From positions 3,162,001-3,226,000 of the forward strand of contig NZ_CP048812.1 in the NCBI RefSeq assembly GCF_010977575.1: a stretch of DNA of 64,000 bases. Reading direction: 5' to 3'. Positions 41,613 through 50,248 of this stretch are shown here, in pieces. How positions within the stretch are numbered: position 1 is the first letter of the stretch; each line of letters opens with the position of its first letter. The notes below the pieces were generated by a model that did not search any database, was not told the origin of the DNA, and was given only the letters and a program-made list of their open reading frames with translations. The DNA comes from Halomonas socia (lineage in GTDB: Bacteria > Pseudomonadota > Gammaproteobacteria > Pseudomonadales > Halomonadaceae). The position numbers and the translations under genes are program-made.

Positions 41613-43466
41613 GCGGCGCTCGCGGGGCCAGCGTCCGCTGTCGAGGGTGGCGCCGTCGGCGTCCTGGACCACGTAGCTATGCTGCCCCTGGTGGCGCAGC
41701 GCTGCGGCCAGTTGGCCCAGGCCGCGGGGAGTATCGGCACTGAGTATCACCAGTGGCCGTTCGGGGTGGTGCCACATGCGCGCTGCCCCGCGCTGGCCGA
41801 CCTCGGGCGGCACGCTGACGGCCTGTTCGTCGAGCCAGTCGTGGATATCGCCACTCAATCCCACCAGCAGCGTTAACGATGCCGCGCCATGCTGGTGTGC
41901 CGCCCCCGGCCGTTGGCCCAGCAATTGCTGGGCCAACGACTCGCTGCCAGGGCTTGCTGCCAGTACCTCGACATTGCTTGCCAGCAGCAGCGCGCGCAGG
42001 GTTGCAGGCGGGGCATCGAGCTCACGCAGCACGTCCAGGTGCGGATCGATCTGCAGCGCCAGCGGGCGCTGGGCGAGGTCGAGTCGTACACGCCTGCGGG
42101 GTTCCTCCAGGCTGATGCTGTGATGTACCTCTGCGTCTTGGGTAGCGATGACGAGTGGCAGCTTCAGCGGCCAGGTGGCGCCGTTAGCCTGTTGGCGCAG
42201 CGTGAACTCGAGGCGCCAGCGATCATCCAGCGGTGTGCGCTGGACATCCTCGAGAACGATGCGTGGGCGACCCGGCTGACGCAGCCAGGCAGAGAAGAAG
42301 TCATCCAGCGAAGTGCCGGCGGTTGCCTCGAAGGCAGCCTGCAGGTCGTCCCAGCCGGCGGTGTGGAACATATGCGTATCGGCCAGCTCGCGCAAGGCGC
42401 GGTCGAAGACATCGTCGCCAATCCGCTGGCGCAGCATGTGCAGCACCATGGCGCCGTGCTGGTAGCCAATCAGCCGCGCGGCGGGGTCGCGGCCGCCGCG
42501 AAATGCGATCAGCGGGCGTTCGCCTGCGGCGGGCAGGGCGGCGAGGTCGGTCAGCCAGCGGCTGCGCGTGTCGTAGGCGTCGCCGCGCAGCTCATCCAGG
42601 TGATAGTCGGCCAGGTAGGTGGTCAGCGCTTCCGACCAGTTGCCGGCGCGGCGCTCGAGGCGCACCCCGGTACCCCACCAGGCGTGCATCAGCTCATGAG
42701 CCAGCGAGGTATGGGGGATGAAGGGTAGCGGGATGACCCGCTCGCCGAGCAGCGTAAAGCCCGGGAAGGCCAGGCCCACCGGTTCCGGGGTGGCGGCGAT
42801 GGTAAAGCTGGCAAAGGGGTAGTCGCCCAGGCGCGCTTCGAACAGTGACAGGTGGTCGGCGGCGTGATGCAGGTAGGTATCGGCGAAGGCATCGTCCAGG
42901 GCGGTGGGAAACAGGGTGCGTAGGCGTACGTCGCCGACAGTGTGCTCACGCAGCCGCCAGGGGCCGGCAGCGACCTCGATGCTGTCGCTTCGCGGTTGGT
43001 GGTAGTGCTCGCGGGTGGCGTCGGCGTCGCTGTCGTCGCTTACCAGCGAGCCGCTGGCCACGGCGCGCTGTTCCGGCGGCAGTTCAAGCGTCAGCGACAG
43101 CGAGAAGGGCGCGTCGAGCAGTGACGGATACCAGCCAGCGTTGGCGGGTAGAAAACTGCCGGTCTCCTCCAGGCGCAGCCCGCGCTGCTGCGCTGCGGGG
43201 GCGAGTTGGCCCTGCCAGTGGATGATACGCCGTTGGCCGTCATGCTTATCCAGGGTGATCTCGAGCCCGGCAAGCAGAGGAGGCTCGCCAGCCGCGGGGG
43301 CCGGGCTGAGCTCGAGTTCGCCACGCAGGCTCGCGCTGGCAGGGTCGAGCCACAGCCGCATGCTCTTGTGTGGCAGGACCTCAGCGCTAGCGCCGAGGCT
43401 GCACAGCATGCTAAGGCCTCCCAGCAGAGCGCCGCACCAGTGGGCTTGGAACCGGTGGCGCGACAT
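41589..43466 (-). CDS. M1-like metallopeptidase, exported
   Basis: A 625-residue protein with a Sec signal (ends near GASA, residue 28). The zinc site is HELMHAWWG (His257, Glu258, His261) with the third ligand in NWSEALTTY (Glu279), the gluzincin pattern. The exopeptidase GxMEN motif is not present at the expected place, where PVGLAFPGFTLLG is found, so it may not be a standard aminopeptidase. The C-terminal 200 residues are a separate module of unknown role. ATG 43466 opens a gene following the ChaN/PDZ gene by 5 bp, so the two form an operon. Confidence 0.82.
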   Translation of the reverse strand: MSRHRFQAHWCGALLGGLSMLCSLGASAEVLPHKSMRLWLDPASASLRGELELSPAPAAGEPPLLAGLEITLDKHDGQRRIIHWQGQLAPAAQQRGLRLEETGSFLPANAGWYPSLLDAPFSLSLTLELPPEQRAVASGSLVSDDSDADATREHYHQPRSDSIEVAAGPWRLREHTVGDVRLRTLFPTALDDAFADTYLHHAADHLSLFEARLGDYPFASFTIAATPEPVGLAFPGFTLLGERVIPLPFIPHTSLAHELMHAWWGTGVRLERRAGNWSEALTTYLADYHLDELRGDAYDTRSRWLTDLAALPAAGERPLIAFRGGRDPAARLIGYQHGAMVLHMLRQRIGDDVFDRALRELADTHMFHTAGWDDLQAAFEATAGTSLDDFFSAWLRQPGRPRIVLEDVQRTPLDDRWRLEFTLRQQANGATWPLKLPLVIATQDAEVHHSISLEEPRRRVRLDLAQRPLALQIDPHLDVLRELDAPPATLRALLLASNVEVLAASPGSESLAQQLLGQRPGAAHQHGAASLTLLVGLSGDIHDWLDEQAVSVPPEVGQRGAARMWHHPERPLVILSADTPRGLGQLAAALRHQGQHSYVVQDADGATLDSGRWPRERRLVWQFDD

Positions 43467-43471
43467 GGCAC

Positions 43472-44626
43472 TCAGTGCCGCAGCGGGAAGCGCGCCAGCA
43501 CTTCCTCGAGGTCGCCCTGGCGCGAGACGCCCAGCGGCAGCAAGGTGCCCGGCGGCTGATCGCGGACCACCGCGATCAGCTCTCCGGGACTGGCGACGGG
43601 GCGGCCGGCGGCCTCGACGATCACGTCGCCGCTGACAAGCCCGGCGCGCTCGGCGATCGAGTCGCCGCCCACGGCCTGGATCAACACGCCGTCCGCGTGG
43701 CTTTCGATCATTACCCCGAGGCGCGCCGGTGGCGCCGGTTCGAAGCCCCCTTCGTCACCCAGCGCATACAGGGCGTCGGCCAGGCCCGCCGGGGGCTGGC
43801 ACTGGCCGTCTGGCTGCCAGGGCAGCAGGGTCTGCTGCGCGGTGACGCCGAGATCGGCCAACTGATGGGGCACGCCGTGGCCGTAGGTCAGGTGCCCCTG
43901 GCCGATCAGCCCGACCAGCAGGGGAGCGTCGTTGGCGTGGTCGGCGAGTGCCTCGTGGATGCCCTCGGCCATGGCTCGGTCCCAGGCCAGTTGGGCGGCG
44001 ATAAAGCGCTCGAGGCCATCCCCCGATTCGTCGCCCCCCGGATGCTGGGCAAATACCGCCTCGAGCCGCTCGCGATAGGCCGCCTGGGGGGCGGCAGGTG
44101 GCGTGAGGTCATGGCGCTGCTCGGCGGGCACGCTGTCCCAGCTTTCGCTGGCCAGGCGCTGGCGTAGTGCCGGGAGAATGTTCAGGGCCACCAGCGGAAT
44201 CTGCTGCATGCGTGCGAAGTGCAGGATCGGCAGGTAGTGTGCCGGATCATGGCCCCAGTGCTCATGCCAGCCGCTCTGTTCGAGGAACTGTGTCTCGCTG
44301 AGCTCGCCGGCGACCCAGGCATCGAGCGCCGGCTGCGACTCCCGCGGCAGCATTTCCAGCCCGATCAGCAGGTCGTCGCGGTGGCCATGCAGCCCCGACA
44401 GGGTATGCAGCTGCCAGCGATGGTGGGCGAGACGATCATGCTGCTCGCCGAGCAGCACCACCTCGTGGCTGGCCAATTCACGCATCATGGCGGCATTGGA
44501 GACGTGGCGCCCATCGTCGAGCCGCCACTCGCCCGGCGCAGGGCAGGTCTCGGCCAGCGCCGCCAGCGGCATCAGCAGTGGCGCGGCGAGGAGAAGAGCA
44601 GGGAGAGTGGCGCGATAAGACGGCAT
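43472..44626 (-). CDS. ChaN-domain protein with C-terminal PDZ domain, exported
   Basis: A 384-residue exported protein. A Sec signal ends near AALA (residue 26). The ChaN/DUF399 domain is clear: HEVVLLGEQHDRLAHHRWQLHTL, LLIGLEMLPRESQPALDAW and LLVGLIGQGHLTYGHGVPHQL; ChaN relatives bind haem. The last 100 residues form a PDZ domain (LGVMIESHADGVLIQAVGGDSIAERAGLVSGDVIVEAAGRPV). ChaN-PDZ fusions are known in Pseudomonas relatives but have no firm function; iron or haem handling is the best guess. ATG 44626 has GGAG upstream and removes 20 residues of unlikely N-terminus. Confidence 0.83.
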   Translation of the reverse strand: MPSYRATLPALLLAAPLLMPLAALAETCPAPGEWRLDDGRHVSNAAMMRELASHEVVLLGEQHDRLAHHRWQLHTLSGLHGHRDDLLIGLEMLPRESQPALDAWVAGELSETQFLEQSGWHEHWGHDPAHYLPILHFARMQQIPLVALNILPALRQRLASESWDSVPAEQRHDLTPPAAPQAAYRERLEAVFAQHPGGDESGDGLERFIAAQLAWDRAMAEGIHEALADHANDAPLLVGLIGQGHLTYGHGVPHQLADLGVTAQQTLLPWQPDGQCQPPAGLADALYALGDEGGFEPAPPARLGVMIESHADGVLIQAVGGDSIAERAGLVSGDVIVEAAGRPVASPGELIAVVRDQPPGTLLPLGVSRQGDLEEVLARFPLRH

Positions 44627-44693
44627 CGAAGACTCCAGGCGGCAGCGGCCCGGTGGGGACCGCGTCAATGTCGAGACAGTTCCCATTGTGCCG

Positions 44694-45242
44694 TCAGAAC
44701 AGGCTCATGCGTTTCATTACGCCATCTTGACGAATCAGCCAGTGGTAGAGTGCGCCGCTGACGTGGAGGATCACCAGGCCGAGAATGACCCAGCCAAGCC
44801 AGCCGTGCCAGACGAACAGGCGCTGCGACAGCGCTTCGTTCTCGCCGACCAGACCGGGCAGGTTGAACTGGAAGAACTGCACCGGGAAGCCGCCGGTCGC
44901 GGTGGCCAGCCAGCCCAGCACCGGCATCGCCAGCAGTGCCAGATAGAGTAGATGATGAACGGCGCTGCTGAGCAGGTGCTGGAACGGCGGCAGCGGCGGG
45001 TCATGGAGTGGTACAACGAAGATCAGCCGGGTGATCAATCTCGCCGTCATCAGGCCCAGCATCATCACCCCGGCAGTCTTGTGCAGGGTATAGAGGGTGT
45101 CGGTACCGGCGCGCCCGAGGCGCTCCATGGCACCCTCGAAGCCGAGAAACCCCAGCGTCAGGCCACTAGCCAGCGAGAACAGCAGTACCGCGGCAACGCC
45201 CCAGTGGAGCAGGCGATGTGGGTAGGCGTAGCGGTCGGTCAT
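44694..45242 (-). CDS. Cytochrome b561 family protein
   Basis: A 182-residue four-helix membrane protein. Probable haem ligands are in YPHRLLHWGVAAVLLFSLASG (helix 1), TLYTLHKTAGVMML (helix 2) and LFVWHGWLGWVILGLVILHVSGALYHWL (helices 3-4), matching the di-haem cytochrome b561/YodB pattern. It probably shuttles electrons across the inner membrane. ATG 45242 has GGAGACC upstream; the in-frame start at 45308 would add 22 non-family residues. Confidence 0.87.
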   Translation of the reverse strand: MTDRYAYPHRLLHWGVAAVLLFSLASGLTLGFLGFEGAMERLGRAGTDTLYTLHKTAGVMMLGLMTARLITRLIFVVPLHDPPLPPFQHLLSSAVHHLLYLALLAMPVLGWLATATGGFPVQFFQFNLPGLVGENEALSQRLFVWHGWLGWVILGLVILHVSGALYHWLIRQDGVMKRMSLF

Positions 45243-45389
45243 CGGCGGTCTCCATTGAGCAGGGCAAGCGGCGGGGCGCCTGTATAACAGCGTAGCCGAT
45301 CTACCCACTGTTCATCAGACGACGATTGACTGATGTCTCTGCGAGGGGGTAGTGCAACTAAGGTCTAGGCATTGGCGGCGAATTGGCGA

Positions 45390-45476
45390 TTGACAGCCGA
45401 TCAAGCAGAGGGCTAGCCTGAATGAAGAAAGTTACCGGTAACATTGATATTGTGCATGGATTATCGAGTAACTTTC
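45390..45476 (+). promoter_or_regulatory. Promoter and GntR operator of the gluconate TRAP operon
   Basis: A perfect -35 TTGACA (45390-45395) with a poor -10 TAGCCT (45414-45419) at 18-bp spacing would start transcription near 45426. The perfect palindrome GTTACCGGTAAC (45431-45442), which matches GntR/IdnR-type operators, then falls at about +5 to +16, a repressing position. A 9-bp inverted repeat, GAAAGTTAC / GTAACTTTC (45427-45435 and 45468-45476), overlaps it and may give a second half-site. The whole 394-bp gap (45243-45636) has no gene. Confidence 0.65.
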
Positions 45477-45636
45477 CTGGAGCTGAAAATGCGCTGTCTT
45501 GACCCATGCTATTGGGGGCTTGATACGCAGGTTCCAGGCTTGACGCAACGCTGATTCCTGGCCGTCTGTTGGACGTACTGCGGTATGTCATCAACCGGCC
45601 ATTACAACAAAGCATCACACAATGGAGACTCACGCC

Positions 45637-46713
45637 ATGACCCCTATCTTGCGTACTACGCTCACGCTGGCCGGCGCTGCCACGCTCTCGATCAGTATCG
45701 CCCATGCTCAGTCGCCCGAGCTTTCCGATCCCCCCGCTATAGACGGTGATACGGTCGGCGACCACGGCAGCGTTACCCTGCGCATGGGTATTGGCTTGGC
45801 CGAAACGTCGCCACAATACCTTTCGAGCCAATATTTTGCCGATATCCTCGATCAGCGCAGCGAAGGGCGCATCAGCGTCAATATCTTCCCCAACAGCCAG
45901 CTGGGTGACGACGTGCAGATGATGGAGATGCTGCAGACCGGCTCGCTGGATATGACCTACCCGTCGAGCTCGCCGGCCACCACCTATGTCGAAGAGCTGG
46001 CGGTGTTCGACCTGCCGTTCCTGTTGCCGACCCGCGAAGCGGCCATTGCGGTGCTCAACAGCGAGGTCGCCCAGTCGATGCTGGATGGCTTCGACGGCAC
46101 CGGCATCAAGGCCCTGGCGTTCTCGGAAAACGGCTTCCGCCAGCTCTCCAACAGCGCGCGGGAAGTGGCCTCTCCGGAAGACGTGGCCGGTCTCGACGTG
46201 CGCGGCCTGTCGGTGCGCACCATGGAGAACCCGGTGCATCTGTCGATCTGGGAGACTCTCGGCGCCAACCCCACGCCGATGGCATTCGGCGAGCTGTTCT
46301 CGGCCATGGAGCAGGGCGTGGTCGACGGCCAGGAGAACCCCTGGAGCACCATCCTCACCTCCAACTTCCATGAAGTGCAGGACTACGGTTCCGAGACCCG
46401 CCACGTCTATACGCCGTTCATCAAGATGATCTCCGAGCGCACCTGGGAGCGCCTCGATAGCGAGTATCAGGACTTGATCCAGGAGGCTGCACTCCAGGCT
46501 GCCGAGTACGAGATCCAGCTGGCCACCGAGTACGACGACTGGGCCCGCGATCAGCTCGAGGAGCGCGGCATGCAGGTCACCCGCCTCGACGACGAGCAGA
46601 TCGCCGCCTTCCAGGACGCCGTGCAGCCGGTCTACGACGAGTGGGCACCGCGCATCGGCGAGGACCTGGTCGCCGAGATCCAGCAGATCGTCGCAGACAC
46701 CATGAACGACTGA
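45637..46713 (+). CDS. TRAP substrate-binding protein (DctP), probable gluconate
   Basis: A 358-residue periplasmic binding protein with a Sec signal ending in AHA (about residue 24). The DctP fold shows in SSQYFADILDQRSEGRISVNIFPNSQLGDDVQMMEMLQTGSLDMTYPSSSP, then GLDVRGLSVRTMENPVHLSIWETLGANPTPMAFGELFSAMEQGVVDGQENPW, where Arg and Asn bind the substrate carboxylate. ATG 45637 follows GGAG by 11 bp; an ATG at 45622 contains that GGAG. Gluconate is inferred from the gntK and gntR genes downstream and the GntR operator upstream. Confidence 0.9.
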   Translation: MTPILRTTLTLAGAATLSISIAHAQSPELSDPPAIDGDTVGDHGSVTLRMGIGLAETSPQYLSSQYFADILDQRSEGRISVNIFPNSQLGDDVQMMEMLQTGSLDMTYPSSSPATTYVEELAVFDLPFLLPTREAAIAVLNSEVAQSMLDGFDGTGIKALAFSENGFRQLSNSAREVASPEDVAGLDVRGLSVRTMENPVHLSIWETLGANPTPMAFGELFSAMEQGVVDGQENPWSTILTSNFHEVQDYGSETRHVYTPFIKMISERTWERLDSEYQDLIQEAALQAAEYEIQLATEYDDWARDQLEERGMQVTRLDDEQIAAFQDAVQPVYDEWAPRIGEDLVAEIQQIVADTMND

Positions 46714-46783
46714 TATCGCATGACGATGAGAGACGCGGGCCAGCGGTTGGCCCGCGTTGCGCCTACCTGCCCTTGGAGCGCCT

Positions 46784-47350
46784 ATGGATACCCCTCACTC
46801 ACCGCCCCCGGACCCGGCCGAGTTTCTCGATGACCCGCGTCGCCAGCCGTTGGAAATCGATCCCCAGCAGCGCCGCGGCCCCGCGCTGTTCCGCTGGTTG
46901 ACCGTGGCCATGGAGCATCTGATCGCCACGATCCTGGTGGCGCTGATCGTGTCGGTCTCGGCCAACGTGGTGGGCCGGGCGCTGTTCAACCGCTCACTGC
47001 CGTGGGCCGATGAACTGGCGCGCATGCTGTTCATCTGGCTGATCTTCGTCGGCGCCGCTGCGGCCTTCTCACGCTTCGAGCATATCGCCGTCGACCTGCT
47101 GCTGCGCAAGCTCAAGCCGCGCGCCGCCTACGCCCTCTACCTGCTCCAGCACCTGCTGATCACTGGTCTGATGATCGTGATCATGATCGGCGGCTACTTC
47201 GTGCTGGCCCGCTCCACCGGGCGCACCGCGATCCTCGGTGTGCCCTGGAACCTGATCAATATCTCGCTGGTGCTGTGCGCCGCCTTCATCGCCGCGGTGG
47301 CGATCTGGCGCGCCTGGCGCGCCGGCCAACTGATGCTCGGCGCCCGCTAG
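46784..47350 (+). CDS. TRAP transporter small permease (DctQ), gluconate operon
   Basis: A 188-residue membrane protein. A soluble Pro/Asp-rich N-terminus of about 45 residues precedes four membrane helices, including VSANVVGRALFNRSLPWADELARMLFIWLIFVGAAAAFSRFEHIAVDLL, the DctQ signature. ATG 46784 has GGAG 6-9 bp upstream. It sits 70 bp after dctP and 12 bp before dctM. Confidence 0.9.
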   Translation: MDTPHSPPPDPAEFLDDPRRQPLEIDPQQRRGPALFRWLTVAMEHLIATILVALIVSVSANVVGRALFNRSLPWADELARMLFIWLIFVGAAAAFSRFEHIAVDLLLRKLKPRAAYALYLLQHLLITGLMIVIMIGGYFVLARSTGRTAILGVPWNLINISLVLCAAFIAAVAIWRAWRAGQLMLGAR

Positions 47351-47362
47351 GAGGCCTCTGTC

Positions 47363-48646
47363 ATGCTCTGGATCTTTCTCGGCATCCTGTTCGCCTCCCT
47401 GGCCCTGGGGCTGCCGATCGCCTTTGGCTTGGGCATCGCCGCGGTGGTCATGGCGGTGATCTCGGATATCCCCCTGTCGATCCTGATCGAACAGTCGGTG
47501 CGCGGGGTCAACAACTTCCCGCTGCTGGCGATCCCGTTCTTCATCCTGGTCGGCGAGGTGATGAGCGCCGGCGGTATCGCCCGGCGGCTGATGGAGCTGG
47601 CCGGCGCGCTGGTCGGCTTCATCCGCGGGGGGCTTGGCCAGGTGGCGATCACCGGCTCGATGTTCTTCGGCGGCATCAGCGGCTCGGCGGTGGCCGATAC
47701 CGCCGCCACCGGCTCGATGATGATCCCGTCGATGAAGCAGCAGGGCTACTCGGCGCCCCAGGCCACCGCGATCAACACCGTCTCCTCGGTGATCGGTATC
47801 ATCATCCCGCCGTCGATCCCGCTGATCCTCTACGGCATCGTCACCGAGACCTCGATCAGCCGGCTGTTCATCGCCGGTATCGTGCCCGGGGTGATGATCG
47901 GCATCGGGCTGATGGTCACCACCTTCATCATGGCCAGCTTCGGCGGCGCCGGACAGACCCGCACGTTCCGCCTCGACCTCCTGTGGCAGGCGTTCAAGGC
48001 CGCCTGGCTGGCGCTGGTGCTGCCGGTGATCGTGATCGGCGGCATCATCGGCGGCATCTTTACCGCCACCGAGGCGGCAGTCGCCGCGCTGCTCTACTCG
48101 CTGGTCATCTCGCTGCTGGTCTACCGCGAGTTTCACGTGCGCGAGCTGTGGGGCATGCTGATCCGCACCGCGCGGCTGACCGGCATGGTGCTGCTGCTAC
48201 TGGCCTTCGCCACGGTGATCGCCTGGTTCCTGACCATCAACATGGTGCCGCAGACCCTGGTGACCCAGGTCCAATCGATCACCCAGGAGCCATTCTGGCT
48301 GCTGCTGATCGTCGCTGGCCTGCTGCTGCTGGTGGGCTTCGTGATGGACCTGACCCCGGCGATGGTGATCATGGCGCCGATGCTCACGCCGATCGTCACC
48401 TCGGTGGGCATCGACCCGGTCTACTTCGGTGTGCTGATGGCGTTCATTCTCGGCATCGGCCTGCTGACCCCGCCGGTGGGCACCTGCCTGTACGTCGGCT
48501 GCGGGGTGGGCAAAGTGACCATGGAGCAGTTGGTGCGGGCGATGCTGCCCTACTACGCAACCCTGCTGATCATGGCGGTGATCCTGATCGCCTTCCCCGG
48601 CCTGGTGACCTGGCTGCCCGACCTCACTGCCGTGGGCGGCAATTGA
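47363..48646 (+). CDS. TRAP transporter large permease (DctM), gluconate operon
   Basis: A 427-residue membrane protein with about 12 helices. Segments such as LLAIPFFILVGEVMSAGGIARRLMELA, SGSAVADTAATGSMMIPSMKQQGYSAPQATAINT, SSVIGIIIPPSIPLILYGIVTETSISRLFIAGIVPGVMIG and LGIGLLTPPVGTCLYVGCGVG are strong DctM signatures. The gene lies 12 bp after dctQ; AGGAGG precedes its ATG closely. The gluconokinase gene follows 17 bp downstream. Confidence 0.94.
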   Translation: MLWIFLGILFASLALGLPIAFGLGIAAVVMAVISDIPLSILIEQSVRGVNNFPLLAIPFFILVGEVMSAGGIARRLMELAGALVGFIRGGLGQVAITGSMFFGGISGSAVADTAATGSMMIPSMKQQGYSAPQATAINTVSSVIGIIIPPSIPLILYGIVTETSISRLFIAGIVPGVMIGIGLMVTTFIMASFGGAGQTRTFRLDLLWQAFKAAWLALVLPVIVIGGIIGGIFTATEAAVAALLYSLVISLLVYREFHVRELWGMLIRTARLTGMVLLLLAFATVIAWFLTINMVPQTLVTQVQSITQEPFWLLLIVAGLLLLVGFVMDLTPAMVIMAPMLTPIVTSVGIDPVYFGVLMAFILGIGLLTPPVGTCLYVGCGVGKVTMEQLVRAMLPYYATLLIMAVILIAFPGLVTWLPDLTAVGGN

Positions 48647-48663
48647 GACAGGAACGTTCTGTA

Positions 48664-49182
48664 ATGACGTCGTATCGTATTCTGGTCATGGGGGTCTCGG
48701 GGTCGGGCAAGTCGCATGTGGGGCGCCTGCTGGCGGAGCGACTGGATGCCGATTTCATCGACGGCGATGATCATCACTCCGCGGCCAATATTGCCAAGAT
48801 GGCACGCGGCACGCCGCTCGATGACGATGATCGTCGGGGCTGGTTGATGACTCTTGCGGACGTGTTTGCCGATTATCGTCACGCCGACCGCTCGGTGATA
48901 GTTGGGTGTTCGGCGCTAAAGCTGCGCTATCGCGATATCCTGCGGAGGGGCGACCCTAAGCTGGCGATTGTTTACCTGCAAGGGAGCCGGGCGCTGCTGC
49001 GCAAACGTCTCACCGGGCGTGGAGGACACTTCTTCAAAGGGGATGGCATGCTCGACAGCCAGTTGGCCGACCTCGAGCCGCCGGTACCGGAAGAAGCTCT
49101 CAGTGTGGCGGCCAGCGAGCCGCCCGAGTCGATCATTGAACGCGCCGCAGCGTGGCTCGTGAGTACGCCGCGGAGGGCATGA
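48664..49182 (+). CDS. gntK: Gluconokinase
   Basis: A 172-residue kinase that phosphorylates gluconate to 6-phosphogluconate. The P-loop is LVMGVSGSGKSHVGRLLAERL. FIDGDDHHSAANIAKMARGTPLDDDDRRGWL is the substrate-binding signature of the GntK family, and SALKLRYRDILRRG and LQGSRALLRKRLTGRGGHFF follow. The length matches E. coli GntK. It is the last gene of a TRAP-gntK run and precedes gntR. An upstream in-frame extension through dctM exists but is an out-of-frame shadow of dctM. Confidence 0.95.
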   Translation: MTSYRILVMGVSGSGKSHVGRLLAERLDADFIDGDDHHSAANIAKMARGTPLDDDDRRGWLMTLADVFADYRHADRSVIVGCSALKLRYRDILRRGDPKLAIVYLQGSRALLRKRLTGRGGHFFKGDGMLDSQLADLEPPVPEEALSVAASEPPESIIERAAAWLVSTPRRA

Positions 49183-49204
49183 TTTCTGCCTGCACATTGG
49201 CTAA

Positions 49205-49231
49205 GGTGAGTGACGATTTTTGCCACTCACC
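49205..49231 (+). promoter_or_regulatory. Hairpin between gntK and gntR
   Basis: GGTGAGTG pairs with CACTCACC (8 bp) across an 11-nt loop, ending 18 bp before the gntR start. It has no T tract after it, so it may fold in the leader of gntR or act as an operator; the T-run is inside the loop. Confidence 0.35.
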
Positions 49232-49249
49232 GCTGACGCTCAGGGCTCC

Positions 49250-50245
49250 GTGAAGAAAAAACGACCAACACTCCAGGATATCGCCGACCGCGTCGGAGCG
49301 ACCAAGATGACCGTCAGTCGCTGTTTGCGTGACCCGCAGACGGTCTCCGAGGGGCTTCGCGAGCGCATCTTCTCGGTCGCCGAAGAGCTTGGCTACATCC
49401 CCAATCGCGCGCCGGACATCCTCTCCAAGGCGACCAGTCGGGCTATCGGCGTGATGGTGCCGTCGCTGACCAACCAGGTCTTCGCCGACGTGATCAAGGG
49501 CATCGAGGTGGCCACCGAGCCGGCCGGCTATCACCTGATGCTATCCCACTATGGTTACAGCCCGGAGCTCGAGGAGCGCAGCCTGGCCTCGCTGCTCTCC
49601 TACAATGTCGACGGGGTGATCCTGTCCGACAGCCTGCACACGCGACGCACCTGCCGCATGCTCGAGACCGCCGGGATCCCCAGCGTCGAGATCATGGATA
49701 CCCACCTGGCGCCGTTTCACCAGGCGGTGGGCTACGACAACGTGGCCGCTGCCCATGCCATGGTCAGCGAGATGATTCGTCGCGGTCGCCGGCATATCGT
49801 CTACCTGGCGGTGCGCCTCGACGAGCGTACCCGCCAGCGCGAGCAGGGCTATAGCCAGGCAATGAGCGAACACGGCCTGACGCCGCTGACACTGTATACC
49901 TCGATGCGCTCCTCCTATAGCGTCGGGGCGGCGCAGATGGCCGAGCTGCTGGCCGAGCACCCCGAGACCGACGCGCTGTTCTGCACCAACGACGACGTCG
50001 CGGTGGGGGCCTACTTCGAGTGCCTGCGCCGCGGCGTGGCGGTGCCCGAGCGAGTCGCCATCGCCGGCTTCCACGGCCATGACGTCGGCCAGGTCATGGC
50101 GCCGCGCCTGGCCAGCGTGGTTACTCCCCGCGAGGTGATCGGCGAGACCGCCGCCCGCGAGCTGCTGGCGCGCATCCAGGGCACGCCGATCACCCAGCAG
50201 GTGATCGACCTGGGCTTTCATATCGAGATAGGCGGCACCCTCTGA
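49250..50245 (+). CDS. gntR: LacI-family transcriptional repressor GntR
   Basis: A 331-residue repressor very close to E. coli GntR along its length. The helix-turn-helix is RPTLQDIADRVGATKMTVSRCLRDPQTVS, followed by the hinge ELGYIPNRAPDILSKATSRAIGVMVPSLTNQVFADVIKGIE. The ligand domain has FCTNDDVAVGAYFECLRRG and AIAGFHGHDVGQVMAPRLASV. GTG 49250 yields MKKKRPTLQD, the family start; a TTG at 49220 would add 10 residues. It probably binds the GTTACCGGTAAC site at 45431 and is released by gluconate or 6-phosphogluconate. Confidence 0.94.
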   Translation: MKKKRPTLQDIADRVGATKMTVSRCLRDPQTVSEGLRERIFSVAEELGYIPNRAPDILSKATSRAIGVMVPSLTNQVFADVIKGIEVATEPAGYHLMLSHYGYSPELEERSLASLLSYNVDGVILSDSLHTRRTCRMLETAGIPSVEIMDTHLAPFHQAVGYDNVAAAHAMVSEMIRRGRRHIVYLAVRLDERTRQREQGYSQAMSEHGLTPLTLYTSMRSSYSVGAAQMAELLAEHPETDALFCTNDDVAVGAYFECLRRGVAVPERVAIAGFHGHDVGQVMAPRLASVVTPREVIGETAARELLARIQGTPITQQVIDLGFHIEIGGTL

Positions 50246-50248
50246 GCG

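Noticed and set aside
47069-48136. 355-codon minus-strand frame rich in Asp, His and Arg
   Set aside because: It is antisense to dctQ and dctM, with low-complexity composition and no start signals.
47275-48663. Long in-frame extension upstream of gluconokinase
   Set aside because: It runs out of frame through dctM; the kinase begins at 48664 with its P-loop at the usual distance.
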